64,000 nt of DNA, taken from Posidonia oceanica. Its lineage: Eukaryota > Streptophyta > Magnoliopsida > Alismatales > Posidoniaceae. Shown one piece after another: positions 48,210-60,500 of this stretch (position 1 is its first letter; every line of letters begins with the position of its first letter). The notes under the pieces are model-generated. The model saw nothing but the letters and a program-made list of their open reading frames with translations, was not told the DNA's origin and made no database searches. The stretch covers positions 106,499,501-106,563,500 of the forward strand of contig JAZBRS010000026.1 in the NCBI GenBank assembly GCA_037176725.1. The letters run 5' to 3'. Position numbers and translations under genes: made by a program.

Positions 48210-48889
48210 TGTAGTAATCCCGGTGTTTGGATCGTCCATGCGCACTGCCAAAGCTCGCGTGCACCGATCAGAATCAGGCTCACTATTAGCGGCTATGTCT
48301 GAGAAGGAAGACTTAACTCGAAAACATTTAAAAGAGGGAAAAGGAGAAGAAAAGAAGAAGATAAGACAAAATCGGAGTCGCCACCAAGTCTATTAGATCG
48401 GGAGACAAGGAAAACTGGGGAAATGCGTGAATAATCACGCAAAACCAAGCAAAAGATGCAATGCAAGGCAATGCAGAAAAAGTGAGATGCAAATGAATGC
48501 AAATGATGTGACTCGTGCCTAGGATAAGGGCAATATGGTCATTGCGGGCCAAGAGAGAGGGCAAGGACTCCTGTTACGTGTGGGGAAAGTGTTAGGCACC
48601 CTCGACACGCCCGAGAATCGGTCTTTCTAGGCTTACGCTCGCATACGCAGGGAAATGCAGACTTTGAATGCCTAAGTGCCAATGAATGCCTATCTAAATG
48701 CTCAAAGGTGTGCTCTAAGTGACGAATGCAATGCAAGAAAGTAAACGTGCAATCTAAGCGCTCAGCAACGCTGTCTGTGTTCCGAACTAGGCGGAACCTG
48801 GCTCGTGAGAACTCCAGGCAGTAAGCATCACTGCCCTATATGCAAATGCAGGCAATAAAACAAAACAGCGGTGAAAACAGGCAATGCAG

Positions 48890-49560
48890 GCGACATGCGA
48901 GAGAAAACGACGCAAAACACGCAAAACGATGCAAGACACGAAGTCGACACGCAAAACGGTGCGAGAAACGAAGCGAGAACGTAAAACGGTGCAAGAAACA
49001 AAGCGGCACGCAAAACGATGCAAGAAACAAAGCCGGACATGTAAAACAGTGCAAGAAAACAAAGCGGCACGCAAAACGGTGCAAGAAACAAAGCCGGGCA
49101 CGCAAAACGGTGCAAGAAAACAAAGCGGCATGCAAAACGGTGCAAGAAAACAAAACGGTACGCAAAACGGTGCAAGAAACAAAGCGACACGCAAAATGGT
49201 GCGAGGAACAAGGCCGGATACGCAAAACGGTGCAAGAAAACAAAGCGGCATGCAAAACGGTGCAAGAAAACAAAGCGGCACGCAAAACGGTGCAAGAAAC
49301 AAAGCGGCACGCAAAACGGTGTGAGGAACAAGGCCGGGTACGCAAAATGGTGCAAGAAAACAAAGCGGCACGCAAAATGATGCAAGAAACAAAGCTTGGC
49401 ACGCAAAACGTTGCAAGAAAACAAAACGGCACGCAGAACGGTGCAAGAAACAAAGCGGCACGCGAAACGATGCAAGAAACAAAACGGCACGCGAAACGGT
49501 GCAATAAACAAAGTGGGGCACGCAAAACGGTGCAAGAAACAAAGCGAAAAAGAGTGCGCA
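48890..49560. repeat. 30-bp tandem array in LTR C
   Basis: About 22 copies of a unit like GGCACGCAAAACGGTGCAAG followed by AAACAAAGC. Most units are 30 bp, some 31-32. Each contains the dyad GCAC-N8-GTGC. Because the unit is a multiple of three, frames of 240-270 codons stay open on both strands (Cys/Phe/Ala/Leu on minus, Lys/Gln/Asn/Arg on plus); these are not genes. Confidence 0.9.
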
Positions 49561-49959
49561 AAGGCCATGCAATGCGAATAATATGCAAAAGATGCTGCCG
49601 AAGTTCAAGAGGGCTTACCTTGGAAATCTGAAGCCTGATCTGAAATCTGATTGGCCCATGCTGAAGAGCGCTCCGCCGGGGTCGCCCAGGTAGCTTAGCT
49701 GAGAAGATCCAACGGTCGGATCTGAAGATATCCAGACTTCAAGGCAGGAGGTCAGAACAGGAGAGAAGATGAGATCTAAGTGTAAAAGAGACCTAAGGGG
49801 TGTGCAAAACAGGTCCTCCCGTGTAAACGGGAGCTAAGAATGCCTGAGTGTGTGCAAGGAATGTCGGATGCAAGGATGTAATGCGTGCGGAATGCAAGAA
49901 GAGACTTAGGGATGACTTTTCAGAAAAAGGGGGCTTACATGCAATTTTGAAAGGAATGG

Positions 49960-50720
49960 GGGTCCGAATGCAATTTTACGGAATGCAGGGTTCCAAATGC
50001 AAATTTTCAGGGTAGCCATGCATCAGGATAGGTTTCGAAGTTGAATGGTAAATCGACATGCAATTTTGAAATCAACAGGGTTTAAAATGCAATTTTTCCA
50101 GCAAAACAGGGGTCTGAGTGGTCTGGAATGCAAACAGGGGTCTATATGCAATTTTTCAAACATACAGGGGCAAAAATGCAATTTTATAAGCAAAACATGC
50201 ATTTAAATGACTCCCATAAGCATGCAGAGGACCTATGTGCAATTTTCAAGTCATGCAGGGTAAGAAATGCAATTTTATAAGCAAAATATGCATTTAAATG
50301 ACCAATAGAGGACCTATATGCAATTTTTAAATCATGCAGAGTCAAAAATGCAATTTTATAAGCAAAATATGCATTTAAATGTATGCTGTGCATCATGAAG
50401 GACCTATATGCAAAAATCAGAAAACATGAGGGAAATGATGCAATGCAGTAAAGAAAGTTGAAAAATAAAAGCCTAAGTTAACAGAACAGAGGACCAAAGT
50501 GCAAATAAGGAAAATAGTAGAGACTGAAAATGCAATTTACTAAGGTAAAATACGAGCATTAAATCAGATTAATTATCAGGAGGACTAACATGCAATTAAT
50601 TAATTTTTGGGTTTTTTCCATGCAATTTCATAAGATTTACATACGAAATTAAATGAATAATAACAGAGACAGGACCAGAATGTAATAAACGGAAAACAGA
50701 AACTGAAAATGCAATTTATG
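49960..50720. repeat. Diffuse TGCAATTTT repeats in LTR C
   Basis: Irregular repeats of ATGCAATTTT with GCAGGGGTC or GAGGACCTATATGC at 30-60-bp spacing. At 50165-50385 they form ~60-bp units with GCATTTAAATG. LTR D has the same at 59430-59900. Confidence 0.7.
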
Positions 50721-52439
50721 GCAAAATAAGCATGCTAATGGAAAATAAATGAACAGTATTTGCCAGAAAAAACGGCCACTGTAGCAGATCGCTACCAGTG
50801 GCCGGAGGGGAGGAACGAGGGTTGTTGGGGACGCGCTGGTGCGGCGGCGGCCTGCTCCGGAGCCGTGCGGGGGTCTGGGCTGCATCGGTGGCTCGTGACG
50901 TTGCCTGAGGAGGGTCGGAGAAGACATCGGAAGTCTGCAGACCTGCTTGGAGGCAGGGAAGACGATCGGCGCAACGGGAGGATGCTCTGAGGGCACCGGT
51001 GTGATCCTGGAGTCCGTGCGGTCCTCGGGCGACGATTGGAGCTGCTTTCTACTAACCGGAGCGGCGATTCAGATCCGGAGCTCGCCGGTGAAGAAGATGA
51101 AGCGGCGACGTTGACTTTGGGGCAGAGGCGGCAGAACCCTAGTCTAAGGGGTGGAGAAGCAAGAGGGAAAGAAACCTAAGCTAATGGCGTGAAGCAGTAC
51201 CTGTTCTGGCGTCCGGAGCACTCCCCCGACGCGAGCTGATTCTGCAGATGCCGGCGAGGTTGGACTGGTTGCTGCAGGCGTCGCTGGTGGCTTGCGAAGG
51301 CTTGGAACGACTCCGTGGAGTCCTCCGGAGCTTGCTGAATGGTTGGAATGGAGCTCTATAGGCCGGCGCGACAAATGGGAATTTTGGGTGTTGCAGGAAC
51401 AGCCGGAGGTGGGAGTGGGTGTCTGCTGCTCTCTGGATTGGATGGAAGCTTCCGGCGGACTCTTGGGACCTTGGTGAAGGATTCTGGATGCTTAGGTGAG
51501 TCTGAAGAGGGCTGGAGAAGGAGATTGGTTGTCGGGTGGATTTCAGGCAGGAAAGTGGCTAGGTGTTTGTGGTGCTAGGTTTGGGTTGTGGTGGGGATGA
51601 AGGCTAAGGCTCAGGTGGTTTAGGGAGCTGGTCATTCAGGGAGTGAGATGGTAGAGTTTGGGAAAGTTTCAGGGACTAAGGTGTCGGGAATTTTGGAGGG
51701 GGAAGTGTTGGGTTGCCGTTGAAGGTATCAGGTGGCTCGGGGGGAAATGCTGGGGTGGTTTCGGGTGTGGAAGGAAGGGGAAGGATGCTGGAGGTTTGGG
51801 TGAGATTGGGGGGCAAAATGGGAGTGATCTGGGAGGAGTTTGGGGTCCTGGTTTGCAGTGGGACGAAGGGGAAGGAAATGCGGATTTCAGTGGAAGAAAG
51901 AGGGAGTTCTCTGGGTTCTCTTCGGCTGGGGGATTGCACAAGGAAGAAGGTCCGTTTCAGGGCAGTCCCGGGTGTGTTTTAGTGTTGGGTGCTACCGGTT
52001 TTCTCCATTCTGCTGGTGCGGCCGCAATTGAATGCAAAGGAGGGCATGGCAGGCGGTTGCAGGCGCACGGCCGAGGAGGGCGGTGCATGCCGGTCCGGCC
52101 TGATGCAGAGGGTATGCGAGCGCGCAAGGACAGCAGGTGGAAGGACAGCGTTGTCGACTGCGGAAGGTGTTGCAGAGAAAAAGAAGAAAAAAACAGAGGG
52201 GAAGGAAGCGGGAGAGGAAGAAGGAGGGAGAAGGAAGAGAAGCAGGCGTGGGCTGGGCCTCGTGCGCGCGCGGGAGAAAAGGGAAAAAAGAAAGAAAGAA
52301 AGGAAGGAGGAGAGGGGAGACGGGCCGGATCGGGCCCAAGAAAGGGGAAAGAAAAGAATGAAAGAAAAATAGAAAGGAAGAAAGAAAGGAGGAAGAGAGG
52401 GGAGAGAAATAAATTAGATAAAAATAAAATAAAAATAAA

Positions 52440-53230
52440 ACAAAAATAGGAAAAGGTTCTTAGAGTGATTGTGCTTTAAGTTGGGGCCTTGATTAAGTTT
52501 TCTAATAATTGTTTTTGATTAATTAGTTGGGTTTAGAGAGATTTAGTTTTGATTAGGGTTTTTAGAGTTTTGTTTACTTTGATTTGTTTTGATTTTGATT
52601 AAATGTTTGTTAAGTCTTTTAAGTTGTTTACTAATTATGTTTTCCTTGTTAAGTACCTGGGATGTTAATTAGGATTTTTTAAAGTTTGTTTTAAACTAAT
52701 TAGAGTGGGTTTTGGATTTTTGATTTTGGTCCTTTTTTGCTTAAGTCTTTTTGATTTGTTTTTTGATTTTCGTTTGTTGAGTTCTTTTAATTAATTTCTT
52801 TTTTGTTAGGTCTTCTTGTTAAGTTTTTAGTTGGGTGTTTTTGGATTCTTGATTGTTTGTTATTATTATTATTTTTCCTTTTTTTTTAATTAGGTTTTTG
52901 AGTTCTTCTTCTTATATTTGTTAGGTTTCTTCTCTTTCCTTAATTAGTTGTCTTGGCACTTTTTAATTGTTTTCTTTTCTTTTTAGGGATTGTTTTCGAT
53001 TGTCTTTTAGTAAGGTTCTTACTTTGACTTGTTTTGATTGCTTTTTGGTTTTTTCCTTGATTTTACAGCATTTTCTTTTGATTGGTTTCGCATTTTTTAT
53101 TTGCATTCTTGGTTTCCCTTTTTTAGTTGGATTTAGTTAGGCTTTTGTTTCTAATTGTTTGGTTAAGTTTTTAATTATTTCTTTTTAGGATTTTGACTTG
53201 TTTCTCTTTTGTTTTAGAGTTTTAAAGGTT
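52440..53230. other. T/G-rich, C-poor stretch of LTR C
   Basis: Nearly 800 bp in which the plus strand is mostly T and G with very little C, in words such as TTTGATTAGG and TTAAGTTTTT. The same stretch is in LTR D at 61780-62520. Non-coding. Confidence 0.8.
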
Positions 53231-53940
53231 TTCAAAGGTTTTTTAAAGGTTTAGTAAGAGAGGAGAAGAGGAAATTAGAAAGGAGAGGAAAAGGGGGAAA
53301 TGGAGGAATAAATAGGAAAGAGAGGAGTTGAAGGAAAGTAATTTTTTTGAAAATTAAAGAAAACGGTAAAAATAAGATAAAAATAGGAATAAGATTGAGA
53401 ACAGATAGGAGCACAAGAGGGGCCCACAGCCAGACAAAAAAGAGGGAGAAAAGGAGGTGAAAAGAAGGATGATAATCAGGAGAGAGAGAGGAGAGAGAAA
53501 AGGATAATCCAAGAGAGAGAAAAGGATAATTTGGGCAAAAGGAGGTCTTAGAGGTTTCGAAAAGGGGTGAAATTTGGTGAGTGTGTAGTCTAGGGTCTCT
53601 AGTCTTGATCCCAGGATTTCGGTTTGGTTTTGAGGAAGTTTGGAAGGGTTTTGGGGTGTAGAAAAAGGGTAGTTTCGCCTAAGCTTTCTAGGGTTTTTGG
53701 GAGTGGTTTTGGTTTGAAATTCTATTAGCTTTTTGGTGGGTTTGCTAAGTCAGGAAGGGTGAGTTTTCCTATGGTTTTTGGGTAGTTTTGGGTTCGGGAA
53801 AGGGGTGTAATCTTAGGTTGAGTTTGGGCTTGTTTTGAGGGGAAAGAGGAAGAGAATGGTGTGAGTTTGGTCCTAGGTTTGGGTTCAGAAGCCACCAGAA
53901 GACTCTAATTGATTCAGCCTGTCAAAATGGGGTGTCAACA

Positions 53941-55561
53941 CCTATGGTATCACTCCCCCATCTTACCGGGCTGGCAGTCCCAACTACTCGGTTGACACTC
54001 ACTAAAATGTCACCCTGCATTTCCCTCTGCATTATCCCATTGCATTCCCCATCGGCATCGCACATCGCATGGTGAGCCCTTACACCCATCTCACTGCATT
54101 CGGGCTGGTATCCCTAACTACTCGGCTGGCAAACTCGTTAGTTTTGTCTTCACTTTGCATTTCGATGACAATGGCGCTTCGGCTGTCCCCTGGTATCTCT
54201 CATCGATACCAGGGGCATCTTTATTTTGGCTGCCCTCTGGTATCACATTTCCATCTGCATCCGGACTGACATCCCTAACTGTTACGGGAGCATTTACGGA
54301 CCTCTACCACACCTTCAGGTATGGTATTCCCGTTGCATTCGTGGTTACAAGTCATCCCACTTGTCACCACCTCTCTTGCCCGACAGACTCGTTGGCCTGT
54401 CACCAACTTCGATACCTAGTGCATCTGGCAGTCTTTTGGTATCGTCTCACCCCCATTCAGGCGGATAGCCCTAACTATCCGGTGATGAGTCCGTTAACTC
54501 CTCATGAGCTGATAGCCCTAACTATCACGTGATGAGTCCGTTAACTCCTCGCGGGCTGATAGCCCCAACTATCCGGCGATAGGTCTGTTAACTTATCACC
54601 CATTCGTCGTAGCGTAATAGCATTCTGTTGCATATCATGGCATTTCATTGCATGTCATCATGTAGCTTCCTTGTATCCTCTGTAGAGTCAATCCTAATAT
54701 TGCATTTCATCATCACACGGACATCGCACGCTTAGGATCTGAACCCCTGGTTCGCGTATTGCTTAGGGTAGCATCCTCAGCAATGCAAAACTTTTTACAG
54801 CATTGCCTGCTTTGGATGGTACTTGTGGTAGTGCGCGGCCAGGATCGTTTTCTTGGTTTCGCTTGCCCGGCGTCACACTGTATATATACTGCATTTCACT
54901 GCATAACATCACATGACATTGCATTCTTATTGCGCTGCTACTCCTCTGTAGCCATTACCCCAACTTCCGCATTCCGCCTCCCGGACATGGCATACTTAGG
55001 AATCGAACCCCTAGTTCGCGCATTGCTTAAAGTGGCATCCTCAGCAACGCAAAACTTTTTACAGTTTTGCCTGCTCAGTATGACGCCCGCGGTAGTGCAC
55101 GACCTAGGATCACTTCTTTGGCATTACGTGCCTGCCACCGCATGCACATTCACAGCATCTTGCATTCGATACCAAACCCGCGCTGAAGCTACTTTGGCCT
55201 AGCGCACGTGCTTCGTCTGGCTTTCTTTTACACTGCCCAGCGACACATTTGCATTGCATTTTTCCGCCACACCCGCGTGCATGCATCACCCGCTTTTCCC
55301 CCAGTGGAGTACAGCGCAACGAGCATTAGCGTATGCATCACATCTGCATTAGCACCGCACACTAGTCTTTGCATTGGAGCTGCATCCTAGTGTCGACATT
55401 AGCATCTGCATTGTGGCAACGAGTCATGATTTTCGGTGCATTCGTCGAATAAGTGACCCACGCCCATAACAACATTGGCATCCTACCGGCATCAAGAGGG
55501 GTGTCTTGTCTATCCTAAGCAGCGGCCTCGGTCCCCTTGACCTCGCTTAGGGAGGGACATC
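53941..55561 (+). mobile_element. Gypsy element B, 3' non-coding region, right part
   Basis: Continues the sequence broken at 48209. It has hairpin units at 54480-54600 (GATGAGTCCGTTAACTCCTC, then GATAGCCCTAACTATC, alternating), an internal ~270-bp direct repeat (54735-54860 and 54990-55110, sharing GCGTATTGCTTA/GCGCATTGCTTA and TCAGCAAYGCAAAACTTTTT), and ends in the polypurine tract AGGGAGGGACATC at 55549-55561. Confidence 0.65.
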
Positions 55562-57576
55562 TGTAGACACCCCAATTTGACTGCCATTTGGCAGATTTCA
55601 CTTGGGGATCGAGCTCAGAAACCTAAAACCTAACTTTCCACCAAAACCCCATCTAAACCCTAATACTAAACCAAAACCCCAACAGTTCTCCCCCAACACA
55701 AACTTAGGTCCATTAGAAACCCACAGGCCCATTTAGAAGCCCAGTTGAGACAGGAGGGTCCAGTCGCCAGTCACATAGGCGACTGGACTGTGTTGTCGCC
55801 ACTCTCATAGGCGACTCGACCTGTCGCCAATCAAAGCGGCACCTGGACTGAGTTGTCGCCAGCGAGTGCGACGACTCACCTGTTCAACCTTCTCCCGTGC
55901 AAACCGCCGCACGCCACGACCTGCACCCATGCCGTCCACCCATACTGTGCACACCACCACTACCAAAGCTCTCACCCATGCCACTGACACCTCCCACGCC
56001 ATGCCGTACCACCTACGACCTTCATGCACCTTGACCAAACAAAACCACGACCATTTCCTCACAACCCATCTGACGGAGAAGAGAGGAACCCATTGCCGGC
56101 TCACTCGCACACACTTCGGCAGCCGCTTTCCCTTACTTCCAGAGTAAACCAGAGCCACCCACACCTCCTGAGCGATCCCCGAGCATCCCCGGACGCCGAC
56201 ATAAACTCCTACAGGCCTCCCGAGCCTCCGAGTACCTTTTGCACCGTCGTCTTCGCCAACTCCGGCGAGTCACCCAAAACTTCGTCCGACATCGAATTCT
56301 CCTTCGTCGCACACCGGGAAGCATCTCCGGACGTCCCCGAGCACGTCTCGACACCACCGAGCAACCGCCGCTTCCTCCAACGTTGCCGCGACCTCGACGC
56401 CTTCCAACTCCGATGAGCCACGTCGGGAGGCATGTCCGTGCCCCCGCGCAGGTGCGAAACTATCTCGTCTCCATCCTCAGACCTCCCTCTAACTCTCTCG
56501 GCCTTCTCCGAGCGCCTTGGTGGCGTCTCACGGCTTGTCGGCCTCCCCATAGCCGGCGGAGGCGGTCGTCGCCGGTGAGAAGAGGAGCGAGGTGGTTAGA
56601 GTGAACCGTTAACCCATTTTTAATTCTGAATGCATGCTCGCGTTCGTGGGAATGTCGTGAAGCTTCCTCGATCGCCACCGGTCCCTTTCGTGCCGCCGTC
56701 GGTGCGGATTTTGACGTCAAAGTCCGACCTTTGGACTGTCGCTAGCTGGAGTTTGGGCCGCCGTATCTCGCAGCCCAGCGGCTGTTTTGCTTGATATCTG
56801 TAAGCATGTGTTCGTGGATGAATGTTCTTTAATTTCATGCTATTAGTTTCCTGTCTTGCATGGCCGACAGTAGGAGGTTTGGCTCCAAGGTTCACCGTGT
56901 GAACTGCCTGTGCTGCCAACTACGGCGCCGCTTGAAGCGACGACTAGCCTGGCTTTCCGAGCAGTCTCTGTGCCGACTTTGCGTCGGTGTATCTCCTTGT
57001 CTGGGCATTCATTTTACTTTCCGTTTGCATGGATTTGATCTCTGTTATGCCCTTTGTGTTGCCATGCATTTGGTTTCTTATCTTGAGTAGATTTGCTTGC
57101 TTTTTGGAGGCGAGGAAGTTGTCTGTTTGGTAGCCTGTATAGGGTCCAGCCGCCGCTCTCGTCGGTGACATGTGCCGCAGCTGCCCCAGCCGACGACGTG
57201 CCTCGTCGCCCTAAGCACCGGCGACTGTCCTTGTCGCCCAGATGACCAGCGACTGAGCCTGACATCCAGACAGTAGTCTTAATCCCTTGATTGCCGCTTT
57301 CGTTTTGCATCCGCTTAGCATATTTAACCCTATTTTGATTTCCTGATTGCTTTACCATTGCATCATGGCATTATAGCCCTAATCATCCGTGCTTAGCATG
57401 TTTTCCACTAAGCATAGCATGTTTTAAAATGGCATTTAGGCAAGCAAAGCATTCATAGCATGGCAAATCATCTATCGCCTACGGGCGTACAGTTAAAGGC
57501 AAGCATTTGCCGAAATTCCCGTATATGCGAGCGATTAGCCTTGAAAGACCGATTCCTTGGGCGTGTCGAGGGTGCC
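55562..57576 (+). repeat. 3' LTR of element B, cut by element D
   Basis: Starts TGTAGACACCCCAATTTG after the polypurine tract. At 55767-55890 and 57180-57260 it has GTCGCC modules, including GTCCAGTCGCC and its exact complement GGCGACTGGAC around AGTCACATA. It ends in ...GGGCGTGTCGAGGGTGCC, where the homologous LTR A goes on with TAACACCTTCCCC; the rest is displaced by the insertion of D. Confidence 0.7.
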
Positions 57577-60500
57577 TGTAGTAATCCCAATCAGAATCAG
57601 GCTTACTATTAGCGGCTAAGTCCGAGGAGGAGGGCTCAACTCGAAAACACTTAAAACAGAGGAGAAAAGATAAGAAAAGAAGAAGATAAGACAATTTAGA
57701 GTCGCCACCGTGTCTATTATCGGGAGACAAGGAAAATCGAGGGAAATGCGTGAGTTAACATGCAAAACCAAGCAAGAAATGCAAAGCAAAGCGATGCGAA
57801 GGAAAACAAATGCAAATGAGATGACTCATGCCTAGGATAAGGGCAATATGGTCATTGCGGGCCAAAAGACTGGGCAAGGACTCCTGTTACGTGCGGGGAA
57901 GGTGTTAGGCACCCTCGACACGCCCGAGAATCGGTCTTTCTAGGCTTACGCTCGCATACGCAGGGAAATGCAGGTTTGAATGCCTAAATGCCAATGAATG
58001 CCTGAATGGATGCTCATAGGTGTGCTCTAAGTGGTGGAATGCAATGCAGGAAAGTAAACATGCAGTCTAAGTGCTCAGCAGCGCTGTCTGTGTTCCGAAC
58101 CGGGCAAAACCTGGCTCGTGAGAACTCCAGGCAGTAAGCATCACTGCCCTATATGCAAATGCAAGCGAAAAAGCAAAATGACGGTAAAAACCAAGCAATG
58201 CAGGCGACATGCAAAGGAAACAGCATAAGACACGTGAAACAGTGTGAGAAGCGGAAGCGGCACGCAAAACGGTGCAAGAAAGCAAAGCGGCACGCAAAAC
58301 GGTGCCAGAAAACGAAGCGGGCATGCAAAACGGTGCCGAGAGCAAAGCGGGCACACAAGACGGTGCCAAAAGCAAAGCGAGCACGCAAAACGGTGCCAAA
58401 AGCGAAGCAGGCACGCAAAACGGTGCCAAAAGCAAAACGAACACGCAAAACGGTACCAGAACAGAGCAGGCACGCGAAATGGTGCCAAGAGACAAGGCGG
58501 GCACGCAAAACAGTGCCAAAAGCAGAGCGGACATGCAAAACGGTGCCAAAAAACGAAGCGGGCACGCAAAACGGTGCCAAGAGCAAAGCGGTCACGCAAA
58601 ACGGTGCCAAAAACAAAGCGGGCACGCGAAACGGTGCCAAAAGCAGAGCGGGCACGCAAAACGGTGCCAAGGAAGAGGCGGGCACGCGAAACGGTGCCAA
58701 AAGCGAAGCGGAATAAAACATCGACAAAGCCATGCAGATGCAAATGCAAAGAGAGGGGACAAGAGAAGCGAAAGGAGAAGCAAACAGTGCATGTGTGAGA
58801 ACAGACACTGTTTAAGGGCCACGCAGAGTAGGTGTGAAGACCTACAATGGGGAAAATAAGCAAGTGGAAGGATCACCTCCATTTTGCAACTGTTTCCCAC
58901 TAAACCGTCCCACGATATTTCTCGCACGCTGCCCAAAGCTCGCAGTGCGATCAGATCGTGAAAAAGAGGGAAGAAAGTTGTGATTAGTGGTGAATCCAGG
59001 GGAAACACAACACAAAGCACTTGAGAATACGCAAAAAAGGGGAGCAGAGTTGATGGATAAGAAGAGGAAGTCCTGTTCTACATGTTCGAGGAAACAGAAA
59101 GCAAAAACGATGCATGCAATGCAAATGGTGTGCAAATGAATGCTGTGTAGGGGTTCAGGAGGACTTACCTAGGAAATCTGAAGCCTGATCTGAGATCTGC
59201 TTGGTCCATGCTGAAGAGCGCTCCGCCGGGGTCGTCCAGGCAGCTTGGTTGAGAAGATCCAACGGCCGGATCGGAAGATATTCCAGCTTCAAGGCAGAGG
59301 GGCCAGAACAGGGGAGAAGAATGGATCTAAGTGTAAATGAGGTCCTAGGGGTGTGCAAAACAGGTCCTCCCCTATGAATGGGAGCTAAGGGTGTTTAAGT
59401 GTGTGCAAGGAATGCAAAAATGCAAGAATGCATGAGTGCAATGCATGCAAAATGCAAGAAAAGACCTAAGGATGATTTTTCAGAAAATTGGGGACTTAAA
59501 TGCAAATTTTGAAAGAATGGGGGTCTAAATGCAAAGATTTTGAAAAGTTCGGGGCTTTTTATGCAAGGTTTTTGAAAGCTTAGGGGTCTGAATGCAATTT
59601 TGCAAGATGCAGGGTTCAAAATGCAACCTAATAAGGTAAACATGCACTGGAATAGGCTTTGCAATCATATGAACGATTTATATGCAATTTTAAAACATGC
59701 AGGGGTTGAAATGCAATTTTGTAAGAAAAATGCAAGCTAAATGCATGCTATGCATGATGCAGAGGACCTATGTGCAAAATCATGAAGCAAGAGCTAAGCA
59801 TGCAATGCAGTAAATGAAGGATGAAAACAGAATGCATGATAACAGATCAGAGGACCATGATGCAAATAATGCAAAGATCAGGACTTAACAGCAATTTAAT
59901 AAGATAACAGCAAGCATTTAAATGGCATTTAACAACTAAGGGACCTAATTACAAAAATAAAAACATTCTGGGGCAAACAGTAAAGCATAGCAAATTATGT
60001 TGAACCAAGAACGGACTGATATGCAAATATAACAACTTACTGGACTAGATCTAAAGAAACAAGATTAAACCACAACAACAGAGGACCAATGTGTAATAAC
60101 AGAAACATGCAGGGCTTAATTTAAAAGACAACTAAAGAAAATAAACAGCATGTGGATGACAGTGCAAATAGGCAAGAATGTAGACTTTAATTGCAATTCA
60201 ATATGATTTCAATTCAATATAACATGAATCTTAAACTGATCAGGACTTATATGCAATATTAGAAAGTTATAATGATGATAATGCAATGCAAGTAAAACAA
60301 ACTAAGTTAAAGGAAAATTAAAAATGACGAAATAGGAGTGTGCTTACAGGGGGTTGCTGCCGGAGCTTGCCGGTGACGTCTCTGGACCGGCGGAGGAGGC
60401 TTCGGCGCGGCGCGGGAATGGTGCACGGGTGACCGGTGTGATGCGGCGGAGGCGGGGGAGGCCCGGCGAAGTGTCAACGGCGGTGGAGGCTCGCGGGAAC

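Larger units (their letters stand above)
48210..53940 (-). mobile_element. Solo LTR C (5731 bp) inside element B
   Basis: Plus strand starts TGTAGTAATCCC and ends GGGGTGTCAACA, with the 5-bp duplication CCTAT at 48205-48209 and 53941-53945. Removing it restores GCTGCCCTATGGTATCAC, which closely matches GCTGCCCTCTGGTATCAC at 54229. Orientation is taken from LTR D, which has the same ends and an adjacent polypurine tract. Homologous with D at 48290-48880, 49610-50100 and 52440-53940; the GC-rich part between (50770-51600) is more diverged. An unusually long LTR; it contains a 30-bp tandem array. Confidence 0.9.

Noticed and set aside
48787..49631. Long overlapping frames (246-273 codons) on both strands, Cys/Phe-rich or Lys/Gln-rich
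   Set aside because: They are products of the 30-bp tandem array in LTR C; all frames stay open because the unit length is a multiple of three.
50640..52450. Frames in the GC-rich part of LTR C (up to 263 codons)
   Set aside because: Lie inside an LTR bounded by a target duplication, low complexity, and not conserved as frames in LTR D.
53941..57576. LTRs C and D as the two LTRs of a single element with a 3.6-kb interior
   Set aside because: LTR C has its own matching CCTAT duplication on both sides and is therefore solo; LTR D has a polypurine tract on its right side.
58067..58863. Frames of 160-240 codons on both strands, some looking like membrane proteins
   Set aside because: Same reason: the 30-bp array of LTR D. 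No domain, and the repeat is non-coding in origin.
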